Positions 17,404 through 26,120 of a stretch of DNA of 35,517 nt are shown here, piece after piece. The notes under the pieces are model-generated. The model saw nothing but the letters and a program-made list of their open reading frames with translations. It searched no databases and was not told where the DNA came from. Both the position numbers and the translations under genes were made by a program. The stretch's first letter is position 1. The number at the start of each line of letters is the position of its first letter. Where the stretch lies: NCBI GenBank assembly GCA_029568995.1, contig JAKPYU010000117.1:1-35517 (forward strand), read 5' to 3'. The stretch is from Candidatus Omnitrophota bacterium (GTDB lineage: Bacteria; Hinthialibacterota; Hinthialibacteria; Hinthialibacterales; JAKPRU01).

Positions 17404-17919
17404 ATGTGCGCGGCCAAACGTGTGCTGATCTGTGAAGACGATGCGGATGCCCGTCTCTTGATCCGTTCGATCCTCCGAACGAATCATTTTGATGTTGCCG
17501 GAGAAGCAGAAACAGGAATACAGGCTCTGAACCTGTTCAAAGAAACGAAACCGGATATTGTCCTCCTGGACATTCAAATGCCGCAGGGCGGGGGATTGAC
17601 GGTGCTTCGATTTCTGCGTGAAATCGATCAGAAGGTGCGTGTGATTCTGCTGACGGTTGATGATAGCCCTCACTCCGTGAGAACCGCTTTGAAATTGGGA
17701 GCGAATGATTATGTCATCAAGAGCTCGCTGACCACACCCCGATTCTTGCAGGCGTTGCAGATGGAAGGCGTGTTGCAGCCGGAAGAGTCAGCGGGCGGTG
17801 AATCGTCCAATCCGGACGAGGCTCCCGAAGAGGAAGCAAAGAGCAAAGCACCCAAAGGTCCTCAGCGGCGCATGGCCACCACGGAGCGACGCGGAGACAG
17901 GAGATCCGGTCGGCGGTGA
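17404..17919 (+). CDS. Response regulator, receiver domain with charged tail
   Basis: A 171-residue single-receiver protein. Residues 1-120 form a CheY-like domain with the acidic pocket Glu11/Asp12/Asp13, the phosphorylation site Asp56 (LLDIQMPQGGG), Thr84 and Lys106. No DNA-binding or enzyme domain follows; the last 45 residues are acidic and then strongly basic (RRMATTERRGDRRSGRR). It therefore probably acts by protein contact or passes phosphate on. The ATG has AGGAG eight bases upstream. It is the first gene of the plus-strand block that runs to the YaiO protein. Its receiver shares the phrase MPQG-GLT-L--LREID with the receiver fusion at 27463-29328, which suggests duplication or a shared partner. 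Confidence 0.9.
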   Translation: MCAAKRVLICEDDADARLLIRSILRTNHFDVAGEAETGIQALNLFKETKPDIVLLDIQMPQGGGLTVLRFLREIDQKVRVILLTVDDSPHSVRTALKLGANDYVIKSSLTTPRFLQALQMEGVLQPEESAGGESSNPDEAPEEEAKSKAPKGPQRRMATTERRGDRRSGRR

Positions 17920-17989
17920 TCTGTACCTCTTTGGATTTCCATGAGGTTTTTCATTTTCAATCGGACCGGCATGAACACAGGAAAAAAGG

Positions 17990-18349
17990 ATGAACAACGA
18001 GACCTGTATTGATCCGACAGCGCTGGAACGAATTCGTGGAATCGGCGGGGACGATCTGCTGACTAAAATGATCGCCCTGTTCATTCAAAACGTGGAGAAA
18101 CGACTTCGGGAGGCGTCGGAGGGGAAGGCCGCGGGGGATTCCGAAGCGGTCGGTCGTGCCGCGCATTCCATCAAGTCCAGCTCGGGGAACGTGGGCGCAG
18201 TAAGACTTCAACGGATTGCACAGGAGATCGAGCGGCTGGCGATGGAAGGAAATATCCGCCGGGCCACGGACCGGATTGCCGAGTTGGAGGGGGCCTTTTC
18301 GGAAGTCAAGGCGCATCTGACCGGGAAAGGAGAACCATCGGAACGATGA
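17990..18349 (+). CDS. HPt-domain phosphotransfer protein
   Basis: A 119-residue, all-helical histidine phosphotransfer protein that would shuttle phosphoryl groups between receivers. The acceptor is His59 in the motif AAHSIKSSSGNVGA, close to the family consensus AHxLKGxxxxxG. No other domain is present. It lies 70 bases after the first regulator, and its stop overlaps the start of the next regulator by four bases (ATGA), so these two are surely co-translated. In phosphorelays a free HPt usually connects a hybrid kinase receiver to a final receiver. Here the nearby kinase has no receiver, so the donor may be one of the small regulators. Confidence 0.92.
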   Translation: MNNETCIDPTALERIRGIGGDDLLTKMIALFIQNVEKRLREASEGKAAGDSEAVGRAAHSIKSSSGNVGAVRLQRIAQEIERLAMEGNIRRATDRIAELEGAFSEVKAHLTGKGEPSER

Positions 18350-18711
18350 AGAAGATCGCCGTCGTGGAAGACAATCCGGACAATCGACTCCTTGTCCAGG
18401 CAATTCTGGAAGATCTCTACGAGATTGCGGAATACGAAACGGGGAGAGATGCGCTGGAAGGGATCAAACGGGAGAGACCGGATCTGGTGCTTCTGGACAT
18501 CTCGCTTCCGGAGATGGATGGAATGGAGGTTTTGAAGAGAATCCGCGCCGATGCGGACCTGCAAAACCTTCGGGTGGTTGCGCTTACCGCTCATGCCATG
18601 GCAGGCGACCGGGAAAAGTTCCTGGAAGCGGGATTCGACGGGTATCTCATGAAGCCGATTGTGGATGAATTAGCCTTGCTGGACATTATTCAGGGACTTC
18701 TTGCGAAATGA
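18346..18711 (+). CDS. Single-domain response regulator (CheY/DivK type)
   Basis: A 121-residue receiver with Asp8-9 type pocket (EDNPDN), phosphorylation site Asp51 (LLDISLPEMDG), the Thr of ALTAHAM and the Lys of LMKP. The phrase EDNPDNRLLVQAIL and the ALTAHAM--D motif are typical of receivers that work in phosphorelays with an HPt partner, as in hybrid-kinase receivers and DivK. It overlaps the HPt gene upstream and is followed after seven bases by the large kinase. This order suggests a split hybrid kinase, with receiver and HPt supplied as separate proteins from the same transcript. No output domain is present. Confidence 0.92.
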   Translation: MKKIAVVEDNPDNRLLVQAILEDLYEIAEYETGRDALEGIKRERPDLVLLDISLPEMDGMEVLKRIRADADLQNLRVVALTAHAMAGDREKFLEAGFDGYLMKPIVDELALLDIIQGLLAK

Positions 18712-18718
18712 GGATTGC

Positions 18719-21595
18719 ATGACCGACAATCCACCGCCCACAAAACGAGCGGCATTCTGGACACGATTCTGGATCGCGTTTTTACCCTCCTTGCTGTTTG
18801 TGCTCGGCCTTTCCTTTCTTTTGCATCATATAGGCGCCCATTCGACGGAACCGTTTTCCACAAGACACGTGTTGCTGGTTGACGGCGTCCTCGGGATTGT
18901 CCTTGCGATTGTCTGCTTCCTGGTTTCTCGTGTGGGATCTCGGAGAGCACAGGCAAAAGAAGATCTTGAGAAAGCGGTTTCGGCACTGGAGGAGCGAATA
19001 CAAGACCGGGTTGCGGTCCTTCGGGAGACCAACGAATGGCTTCAACAGGAGATCCGAGAGCGGGGACGGGTCGAGAAGGCTCTGGCGGAAGCGCACTCGC
19101 AGATTCGGGGATTGCTGGATGCCGCAACAAGAGTCTCGATGATTTCCACCGATCCGGATGGGACCATCACCTTTTTCAACAGAGGTGCGGAACAACTGCT
19201 GGGATATAAAGCGGAGGAAATGATCGGGCAGAAAACCCCGGAGATTTTTCATCGCAAATCCGAAGTCATTACGCACGGAAAAGAACTGTCCCAGGAGCTC
19301 CATCGTCCCATCGAAGGATTCGAGGTGTTTGTGGCCCGTGCCCGGGAGGGAGGACATGAAGAGCGAGAATGGACCTACATTCGGAAGGACGGGACCCTCC
19401 TGACGGTCATTTTGTCGGTAACAGCGATTCGTAATGAGATGGGCGCGATCACGGGCTATTTGGGAATTGCCCAGGATATTACGGAGAGAAAACGGTTTGA
19501 ACAAATCCTGAGCCGCCAACGAAGCCTTCTGGGAGCTCTTCACGCCACCACGTCCAAATTTCTCGTTTCGGAGGATCCCCGGAAGACATTTGACGACATG
19601 CTTTGGGATATTCTGGCGATGACGGGGAGCGAGTACGGATTTATCGGGGAAGTGGTTGAAAACGGTGCCGAACGATTCCTGAGAACGTATGCCATAACCA
19701 ATATCGCCTGGAATGAAGAAACCCAGCTTCTCTACAAACAAGGTGCCGACAAAGGGTTTGAGTTTCGGAATCTCAACACGCTGTTCGGCGCGGTGATTCG
19801 ATTTGGTGAGGTGGTGATCAGCAATGATCCCAAGCGGGATCCCAGGCGGGGAGGTCTCCCGGAAGGTCATCCGCCTCTTCTTGCCTTTCTGGGGATTCCG
19901 ATCTATTCGGGAAAGAAACTGGTCGGAATGTATGGGATCGCCAATCGAGAAGGCGGCTATGACGAGACGATGGTGGATTTTCTCCGTCCGGTCACCTCGA
20001 CGTGCGGGATTCTCATCGAGGCGATTCGAATCGACAGCGAGCGGATTGGGAATTTCCGGGCGCTGCTCGAAAGCCAGACGCGGATCAGTGCTGTCCTCGA
20101 GAACGCCGTAGACGGGATCATCACCATCGACGAGCAGGGAAGAATCGAATCGTTCAACCCGGCTGCCGAACGGATTTTCGGCTATACGGAGTCGGAGATT
20201 GTCGGTCAGAGTGTGAATGAACTCGTGCCGGATCGCTATCGGGATCGGCATCGGGAGCATATGCGCAATTTTTTGGACACCGGAATGCCGAATATCCTCG
20301 GGGTCGTGCTCGAAGTCGTTGGGCAACGCAAGGACGGTTCGCGGTTTCCCATGGATCTGGCGGTCAGCGAGGTTCCGCTGGCCGATCGGCGTCTGTTCAC
20401 CGTGATTGCTCGAGATATCACCGAGCGGAAACGGGCCGAGAAGGCCCTGCAGGAAAGCGAAGAACGCCTGCAAGACTTTCTCGATAACGCGTTCAGCCTG
20501 ATTCAGAGTATCTCGCCGGACGGTCGTTTTCAATACGCGAATGCGGCCTGGAAAAGAACGCTGGGATACGGCGATGAGGATCTGAGCGAATTGAGCGTTT
20601 TCGATGTCATCTGCCCGGATGAGCGCGAGCATTGCATGCTGAATTTCCAGCGGGTTCTTCATGGAGAAGCCTTGCGGGATTTTGAGACTTCGCTTGCAGC
20701 GAAAGACGGCAGGCGCATTCTCGTTTCCGGAAGCAGCAACTGCCGTTTTGAGGACGGAAAACCCGTGGCGATCCGCACCATGTTTCGAGATATCACAGAA
20801 AGCAAACGCGCTGCGGAAGAATTGCGGCGGGCCAAGGAGGAAGCCGAAGCCGCGAATAAAGCCAAAAGTGTCTTTCTCGCCAATATGAGCCACGAACTGC
20901 GGACTCCGCTTAACTCCGTTATCGGTTTCTCCAACATCCTTCTGAAAAACAAGAAGGGAAATCTCTCCGTACAGGACCTCTCTTTCCTGAAAAGGATTCT
21001 GGATAACGGAAAGCATCTGTTGAATCTGATTAACGATATTCTGGACCTCTCGAAGGTGGAGGCCGGCCGCATGGAAGTAGTGAAATCGACAACGGATCTC
21101 AACGCGATGATCACCGATATTGTGGCGCAGTTCGAAGGACAACTGCGCGGTCGGGAAGTGGACCTGGTGGCCGATATACCCCAGCCGTTGGCCGTGATCC
21201 AGGCCGATACCGGCAAGCTCCGGCAGGTCATCATCAATCTTATCGGCAATGCCATCAAATTCACCGATAAGGGAACTGTCACGGTTCGTGTAATCGCGGA
21301 TCCGGCGACCGGGCAACCGGCGCGCATCGATGTTTCGGATACGGGGATCGGCATTCCGAAAGAGAAATTGAGTGATATTTTTGAAGCGTTTCAGCAGGCC
21401 GAAGCCTCGACCAGCCGAAAATACGGGGGGACGGGGCTGGGATTGAGCATCTCACGCTCCTTCTGCGAGATGATGGGATACGGACTCGAAGTCGCCAGTG
21501 AGGTCGGCAAGGGATCGACATTCAGCATCGTGCTCAATTTATCCCAACAGCCGATGGAACACCGGGTACAGAATGGAGTTGCCTCAACTCAGTAA
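18719..21595 (+). CDS. Membrane PAS/GAF sensor histidine kinase
   Basis: A 958-residue sensor kinase. Two membrane helices (about 15-37 and 50-74) flank a very short periplasmic loop, so sensing is probably cytoplasmic or within the membrane. A coiled coil leads into PAS 1 (about 120-255), a GAF domain (about 262-430) with the phrase NDPKRDPRRGGLPEGHPP, PAS 2 (about 440-570) and PAS 3 (about 575-700). The HisKA domain has His725 in MSHELRTPLN. The HATPase shows IINLIGNAIKFTDKG, DTGIGIP and GTGLGLSIS. It ends soon after the ATPase and so lacks the receiver usual for such kinases; the separate receivers and HPt nearby probably replace it. The ATG at 18719 has GAGG five bases upstream; an in-frame TTG at 18701 overlaps the preceding stop and is less likely. 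Confidence 0.94.
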   Translation: MTDNPPPTKRAAFWTRFWIAFLPSLLFVLGLSFLLHHIGAHSTEPFSTRHVLLVDGVLGIVLAIVCFLVSRVGSRRAQAKEDLEKAVSALEERIQDRVAVLRETNEWLQQEIRERGRVEKALAEAHSQIRGLLDAATRVSMISTDPDGTITFFNRGAEQLLGYKAEEMIGQKTPEIFHRKSEVITHGKELSQELHRPIEGFEVFVARAREGGHEEREWTYIRKDGTLLTVILSVTAIRNEMGAITGYLGIAQDITERKRFEQILSRQRSLLGALHATTSKFLVSEDPRKTFDDMLWDILAMTGSEYGFIGEVVENGAERFLRTYAITNIAWNEETQLLYKQGADKGFEFRNLNTLFGAVIRFGEVVISNDPKRDPRRGGLPEGHPPLLAFLGIPIYSGKKLVGMYGIANREGGYDETMVDFLRPVTSTCGILIEAIRIDSERIGNFRALLESQTRISAVLENAVDGIITIDEQGRIESFNPAAERIFGYTESEIVGQSVNELVPDRYRDRHREHMRNFLDTGMPNILGVVLEVVGQRKDGSRFPMDLAVSEVPLADRRLFTVIARDITERKRAEKALQESEERLQDFLDNAFSLIQSISPDGRFQYANAAWKRTLGYGDEDLSELSVFDVICPDEREHCMLNFQRVLHGEALRDFETSLAAKDGRRILVSGSSNCRFEDGKPVAIRTMFRDITESKRAAEELRRAKEEAEAANKAKSVFLANMSHELRTPLNSVIGFSNILLKNKKGNLSVQDLSFLKRILDNGKHLLNLINDILDLSKVEAGRMEVVKSTTDLNAMITDIVAQFEGQLRGREVDLVADIPQPLAVIQADTGKLRQVIINLIGNAIKFTDKGTVTVRVIADPATGQPARIDVSDTGIGIPKEKLSDIFEAFQQAEASTSRKYGGTGLGLSISRSFCEMMGYGLEVASEVGKGSTFSIVLNLSQQPMEHRVQNGVASTQ

Positions 21596-21630
21596 TCCAA
21601 ACGACGGCGTCTCCAGGAAGCCCGATACCG

Positions 21631-21668
21631 CTCCCTCTCCTTCCGGGAGAGGATTGGGGTGAGGGAAA
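21631..21668 (-). repeat. Dispersed CCCTCACCCC hairpin repeat, copy 2
   Basis: The reverse complement of this 38-base stretch matches the element at 3381-3419 with a few differences. It lies in the 102-base gap between the large kinase and the HPt-REC-GGDEF-REC gene, interrupting an otherwise closely packed operon. Confidence 0.75.
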
Positions 21669-21697
21669 ACAGTCAGCAATAACCGCAGGGAATGAAA

Positions 21698-23245
21698 ATG
21701 CCTGACATGGATGACGAACTGAAAGCGCATTACCGGCAGGGACTTCACGCACGGATCGAAGCCCTGGAGTCGGCCCGACAAGCCCTGCCGGAAATGGCGC
21801 CGGAAGCCGTTGAACGGGTGAAGAGAACCGCCCATTCTCTGCGCGGTTCCGGAGCGACTTATGGATTTCCCAAGATCAGCGAGACAGCGGAAGCCCTGGA
21901 AAACTCGACTGAAAAGGACTTCCCCGGCGCACTTGGGAAGTTGATTGAAGTCCTTCGCGAAACGGTCTCGGAGGGACAGAAATCGAAGACCACCGTTCTG
22001 ATCGTGGAAGACGATCCGGATATTACACACCTGTTTCAAGCCCGTCTTTCCGATCCGGCGCGCAAGATTCTGTTTGTCGAGACGGCGGAACAGGCGCAGA
22101 AGATCCTTCGGCAGGAATCTATCTCGCTTATCCTGCTGGATCTTGTTCTGCCGGACATGGACGGTCGGCGGTTCCTGGAGATTCTGCGGGAACAACCCCA
22201 CACGGCAGGTATTCCCGTTTTTGTCGTTTCCGGGGGACTGGGGAAACAGACACGAGAAGAATGCCTTGCCCTCGGAGCCGAGGCCTATTTCGAGAAACCT
22301 TTCGATCCGGCGGTGATATCGAATGCGATCTCGGCGAAATTGCTCGAAGCCACAGGTTCAGCCCAGGAACCTTGTCAAGACCCTCTGACCGGATTGCCCA
22401 ACCGTGCGGCCCTGAAGAACGCCTTCCCGGATATGCTGGAGAAAACGGCCCGCGCAAGACAGCCGCTGTCTTTCGCGATCATTGACATCGACCATTATGA
22501 ATCCATTAAGAACGCCTACGGCCGCTCGGCAGTGGAGACGGTGTTGAAAAAGGCCGCCGCCGCGATTGGGGAATCGCTCCGAAGCGAGGATTTCGTGGCC
22601 CGATGGGGAGAGCAGGAGTTCTCCGTCTTGTTTCCGAACCTGTCGCGTGAGGAAGCCGCACAAAGCCTCGATACCGCACTGAAACTTCTTCGCTCCAAGC
22701 AGTTCCGTCTCAAAGACGGCAGGACATTCCGGGTCGGATTCTCGGCAGGAGTCACAGACGTGACCGGCGAAAGGCCCCTGGAAGAGGTAGTTGCGGAGGC
22801 GGGAGGGTATGTCTATCAGGCCAAGACATCGGGTCGAAACCGGGTGGTGTTTGCCAAAGGTCCCGAGGAAACGATCAATAAGAAGATCCTGTTGGCAGAG
22901 GATGATGACCTGATCGCCTCGATTATCGTGCATCGCCTGAAACGGGAAGGATTTGAGGTGATACACGTGCCTGACGGGGTATCCGCGCTCAAGGCGGCGA
23001 AAGAATCTCCGTATTCCATGATCATTGCCGATGTGAAGATGCCCGCCATGGACGGTTTCGAGCTGCTTACGGAGTTGCGGAGAGATTCGTCGTTCAACTC
23101 CGTACCGATTGTGATGCTGACGGCGATGGGAAGCGAGAAAGACATTCAGCGTGGATTCGATCTGGGCGCGGATGACTATATCCCGAAACCCTTTTCGCCG
23201 ATTGAGCTTCTGGCACGGCTTCGGCGCTTGTTGAAGAGACAATGA
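21698..23245 (+). CDS. HPt-REC-degenerate GGDEF-REC multidomain response regulator
   Basis: A 515-residue protein with four modules: an HPt domain with His46 (AHSLRGSGATYGF), a receiver at about 98-215 with Asp148 (LLDLVLPDMDG), a GGDEF-family domain at about 226-390, and a second receiver at about 395-515 with Asp445 (IIADVKMPAMDG). The GGDEF domain retains DPLTGLPNR and the overall fold, but the active-site signature reads GEQEF (residues 304-308) and the substrate region D-I-D-H-Y lacks the usual F/K residues. Diguanylate cyclase activity is therefore doubtful; GTP binding or a scaffold role is possible. I chose the ATG at 21698 because GGGA lies six bases upstream; the ATG at 21692 is too close to it. 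The stop overlaps the next regulator (ATGA). Confidence 0.92.
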   Translation: MPDMDDELKAHYRQGLHARIEALESARQALPEMAPEAVERVKRTAHSLRGSGATYGFPKISETAEALENSTEKDFPGALGKLIEVLRETVSEGQKSKTTVLIVEDDPDITHLFQARLSDPARKILFVETAEQAQKILRQESISLILLDLVLPDMDGRRFLEILREQPHTAGIPVFVVSGGLGKQTREECLALGAEAYFEKPFDPAVISNAISAKLLEATGSAQEPCQDPLTGLPNRAALKNAFPDMLEKTARARQPLSFAIIDIDHYESIKNAYGRSAVETVLKKAAAAIGESLRSEDFVARWGEQEFSVLFPNLSREEAAQSLDTALKLLRSKQFRLKDGRTFRVGFSAGVTDVTGERPLEEVVAEAGGYVYQAKTSGRNRVVFAKGPEETINKKILLAEDDDLIASIIVHRLKREGFEVIHVPDGVSALKAAKESPYSMIIADVKMPAMDGFELLTELRRDSSFNSVPIVMLTAMGSEKDIQRGFDLGADDYIPKPFSPIELLARLRRLLKRQ

Positions 23246-23607
23246 AGATACTTCTGGTAGACGATGATTCCGACATGCTCTTCCTTACCTCGATGGCACT
23301 GGAGAGGATGGGGGGGCATGAAGTGGTGGGATTTCAATCGGGGAATGAGGCGCTTGAATATGTTCGAGAGAATCCGCCGGATGCCATCCTGACGGATTAC
23401 CTGATGGAAGACATGGATGGTCCCGAATTCCTGAACCGGATTCTGGCGCAGGAAGAGACCTCCCGTATTCCCGTCGTGTTTTTGACGGCGAAGACGGACA
23501 GCGACGTCGCAGAACAATTGCGGACCCTGGGGGCGAAGGGCATCATCCGCAAACCGTTCGATCCGATGAAGATCTCGGGAGAATTCGAACGGATCCTTGC
23601 GGAATAA
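23242..23607 (+). CDS. Single-domain response regulator
   Basis: A 121-residue receiver with the pocket DDD at 7-9, phosphorylation site Asp52 (ILTDYLMEDMDG), Thr of FLTAKTD and the Lys of IIRKPFDP. The residue four after the Asp is Glu-Asp where most receivers have Pro (MP). No output domain follows. It starts within the stop of the HPt-REC-GGDEF-REC gene (ATGA), so the two are translationally coupled, and it precedes the HEAT-repeat gene by 15 bases. It is the fifth receiver of the locus and may be the regulator nearest to the export machinery. Confidence 0.92.
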   Translation: MKILLVDDDSDMLFLTSMALERMGGHEVVGFQSGNEALEYVRENPPDAILTDYLMEDMDGPEFLNRILAQEETSRIPVVFLTAKTDSDVAEQLRTLGAKGIIRKPFDPMKISGEFERILAE

Positions 23608-23622
23608 CTGCGGAGATCCTCG

Positions 23623-24699
23623 GTGCGCATTTTCGACATGGATTATTTTCTGAGCCTGGCTTTTCAAAACCGGGTATTGTTTCTGCTTTCCCTGGCGATT
23701 GTCTTTCTGTTGATCTGTTCCGTCATCTTCGCGGCCTATTCCATTCTGCTGCGGATCCGGAACAACCGGAAAGCCGCACACTGGGCGCGTCTGGAAACCG
23801 CCTGGGAACAGGCGATCCTGGAGGTCCTGTCCGGGGAAAAGGAACCGTTGGATCTTCAGCAGCGGGTGGGTCGGAAAGACACGCTGTATTTTGTGGATTT
23901 TGTGATGCGGTATGCGCGGAGACTGCGCGGACAGGAACGAGAGATTCTGACTGAACTGGTGCGTCCGTTTCTCAGCCGGATTACCGAGCGAACCGTGGGG
24001 GGCGACGCGGAACGTCGCGCCCGTGCGGTACAGACAATCAGCACGCTGGGATTCGAGGAGTACACAGATCGTATTATCGCGGCTCTGGATGACCCCTCCC
24101 CGCTGGTGGCGATGATTGCAGCCCGCGCCCTTGCGCGGAAAGAGCATCCGCAACATGCCGTGCCGGTTCTCAAGCGTCTCCATCGGTTTCAGGGCTGGAG
24201 TCGGAACTATCTGTCGACAATGCTTTCGGCGGTCGGGCCGCAGATCGCTCCCGCGCTGCGGGAGACGCTGATGGATGCCGGCCAGCCGCCGCAGGCCCGC
24301 GCGGTCGCTGCCGAAGCACTCCGGGAATTGAACGAATTCCGCGCAGCGGACGATGCCGTGAAGGTCCTTGAAACCGAACAGGACCGGGACTTGCTGGCAT
24401 CCTCACTCCGACTTCTGGCTCAGACCGGCCGCCCGGAGCATCTGCCCGCCATCCGCTCTCTCCTGGGATCGCCTGATTTTGTCGTTCGAGCGCAAGCCGC
24501 GGGCGCGCTGGGGGCCATCGGAGACCATCAGGATATTCCGCTTCTCCGAGAGGCCTTTGAGGACCCGTCGCAATGGGTGGCGATTCAGGCCGCACAGGGG
24601 CTGAAAGAGTCCGGTGGGGTGCAAACTCTGAAAGAGATCGCCGATTCCGATCACCCTCGCGCCGATCTGGCGAAACAAGTCCTGATGGGAGAGAACTGA
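23623..24699 (+). CDS. Membrane-anchored HEAT-repeat protein
   Basis: A 358-residue protein with one N-terminal membrane helix (about 16-42, LFLLSLAIVFLLICSVIFAAYSIL), a helical region, then about five to six HEAT or PBS-lyase-like repeats (such as DPSPLVAMIAARALARKEHP, SPDFVVRAQAAGALGAIGD and DPSQWVAIQAAQGLKES). HEAT repeats form a protein-binding solenoid, here facing the cytoplasm if the N-terminus is outside. The GTG at 23623 has GGAG seven bases upstream; an ATG at 23638 is an alternative. It lies two bases before the glycosyltransferase start, so the two are co-translated. From memory, membrane HEAT proteins are found next to family 2 glycosyltransferases and YaiO proteins in other phyla. 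I infer a regulatory or assembly subunit of the synthase. Confidence 0.85.
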   Translation: MRIFDMDYFLSLAFQNRVLFLLSLAIVFLLICSVIFAAYSILLRIRNNRKAAHWARLETAWEQAILEVLSGEKEPLDLQQRVGRKDTLYFVDFVMRYARRLRGQEREILTELVRPFLSRITERTVGGDAERRARAVQTISTLGFEEYTDRIIAALDDPSPLVAMIAARALARKEHPQHAVPVLKRLHRFQGWSRNYLSTMLSAVGPQIAPALRETLMDAGQPPQARAVAAEALRELNEFRAADDAVKVLETEQDRDLLASSLRLLAQTGRPEHLPAIRSLLGSPDFVVRAQAAGALGAIGDHQDIPLLREAFEDPSQWVAIQAAQGLKESGGVQTLKEIADSDHPRADLAKQVLMGEN

Positions 24700-24701
24700 C
24701 T

Positions 24702-26120
24702 ATGGTCGAGGCGCTTTGGACGTTTGTCTGGTACTGTAATGCCCTGGTATTGGGATATTTCATTGCCATCAGCGCGGTCTATTTTCTAACCAGTCTGGTG
24801 GCGTTTCGGGCATTACGGAACTATGTCCGTCGGCTCCATTCTCTGGATACAAAAGAACTGATCGCCTCCGCCGGTGCGCCACCCATTACCTTGCTGGTTC
24901 CCGCGTACAATGAGGAAGCGACCTGTGTGGAGTCCACCCGGTCGTTCCTGACCCTGGAGTATCCCGAATACGAGGTCCTGGTTGTGAATGACGGGTCGCG
25001 GGACCAAACGTTGAATCGCCTGGTGGAGGCGTTTGACCTGGCCCCCGCAGTACGCGCGCCAACGGCGGAGATTCGTACCGCGCGCATCCGGGGCATTTAT
25101 CACAGCCGTCGGTATTCGAATCTATGGGTGATTGACAAGGAAAACGGCGGCAAGGCAGATTCCCTGAACGCCGGGCTGAGTTTCTGTCGGACCTCATTGT
25201 TCTGCGCCATGGATGCCGACAGTCTGATCGAGCGGGAAGCCCTTGTCCGGGTGGCGCGGCTGTTTCTGGAAGACGGAACCACAGTCGCCGCGGGCGGAAC
25301 CATTCGCATCGTGAACGGCTGTACGATCCGCGCCGGAATTGTAACCGATATTCGACTCCCCAAAAACTACCTGGCACGGTTCCAGGTACTGGAATACCTG
25401 CGGGCCTTTCTGGCCGGACGGATGGGGTGGAGCGTTCTGAATGCCACGTTTGTGATCTCCGGCGCATTTGGTGTGTTCCGACGATCCACGGTAGTGGACG
25501 CAGGCGGATATGCTACCGATACTGTCGGGGAAGACATGGAACTGGTTGTTCGACTGCATCGCTACTGCCGGGAAAATAGGATCCCATACCGGATCGCCTA
25601 CATGCCCGATCCGGTCGCCTGGACTGAATGCCCCGAATCGACAAAGATCCTGGGCCGCCAGCGTGACCGCTGGCATCGGGGGCTTATGGAAACGATGTGG
25701 CGACATCGACGAATGCTATTTAATCCACGGTATGGATTGATCGGACTATTGGTGTGTCCGTACTTTTTCTTTTTGGAGATGCTCGGACCGATTATTGAGT
25801 TTATGGGCTACATTTCATTCCTGATCATATTGTTCCTGGGTTCGCCCACCGCCGTCTACATTGTGGCGTTCCTGCTGGTCGCGTTTGTGCTGGGGGTGGC
25901 ATTATCGCTGGCCGCGGTGGGGCTGGAAGAAATTTCGTTCCGCCGGTATCCGCGAACTTCGGATCTGATCGGACTGTTTTTGCTGGCGATTCTGGAGAAT
26001 TTCGGCTATCGACAGCTCAATACTTATTGGCGAATCCGTGCGGTGTTCTCCAAGATTCGCGGTGTGAAAGGGTGGGGCAAGATGGAACGAAAAGGATTTG
26101 CCACGGAGGCGAAAAAATGA
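24702..26120 (+). CDS. Processive family 2 glycosyltransferase (exopolysaccharide synthase)
   Basis: A 472-residue membrane enzyme that would polymerise a sugar from a nucleotide donor and pass the chain through the membrane. It has an N-terminal helix (about 8-30), a GT-A domain with the processive set of motifs (Asp97 in VNDGSRD, DAD at 171-173, ED at 277-278 and QRDRW at 320-324), then three or more C-terminal helices (LVCPYFFFLEMLG, FLIILFLGSPTAVYIVAFLLVAF, LIGLFLLAILENFGY). This is the layout of cellulose, poly-N-acetylglucosamine and hyaluronan synthases. It has no C-terminal PilZ domain, so direct c-di-GMP control as in BcsA is not expected. GGGAGA lies about eight bases before the ATG. 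Its stop overlaps the YaiO-like gene. The polymer cannot be told from sequence. Confidence 0.92.
   Translation: MVEALWTFVWYCNALVLGYFIAISAVYFLTSLVAFRALRNYVRRLHSLDTKELIASAGAPPITLLVPAYNEEATCVESTRSFLTLEYPEYEVLVVNDGSRDQTLNRLVEAFDLAPAVRAPTAEIRTARIRGIYHSRRYSNLWVIDKENGGKADSLNAGLSFCRTSLFCAMDADSLIEREALVRVARLFLEDGTTVAAGGTIRIVNGCTIRAGIVTDIRLPKNYLARFQVLEYLRAFLAGRMGWSVLNATFVISGAFGVFRRSTVVDAGGYATDTVGEDMELVVRLHRYCRENRIPYRIAYMPDPVAWTECPESTKILGRQRDRWHRGLMETMWRHRRMLFNPRYGLIGLLVCPYFFFLEMLGPIIEFMGYISFLIILFLGSPTAVYIVAFLLVAFVLGVALSLAAVGLEEISFRRYPRTSDLIGLFLLAILENFGYRQLNTYWRIRAVFSKIRGVKGWGKMERKGFATEAKK

Noticed and set aside
18782-21316. An 844-codon open frame on the minus strand, antisense to the PAS/GAF kinase
   Set aside because: The plus strand encodes a complete kinase with all motifs. 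Long antisense frames are common in GC-rich genes, and this one has no recognisable domain.
24573-24701. A longer N-terminus for the glycosyltransferase
   Set aside because: It overlaps the HEAT gene in another frame and adds low-complexity residues; the ATG at 24702 has a good ribosome site.
26027-26116. A longer N-terminus for the YaiO-like protein
   Set aside because: The signal peptide begins at 26117, where GGAGG is correctly placed; the longer frame would bury it.
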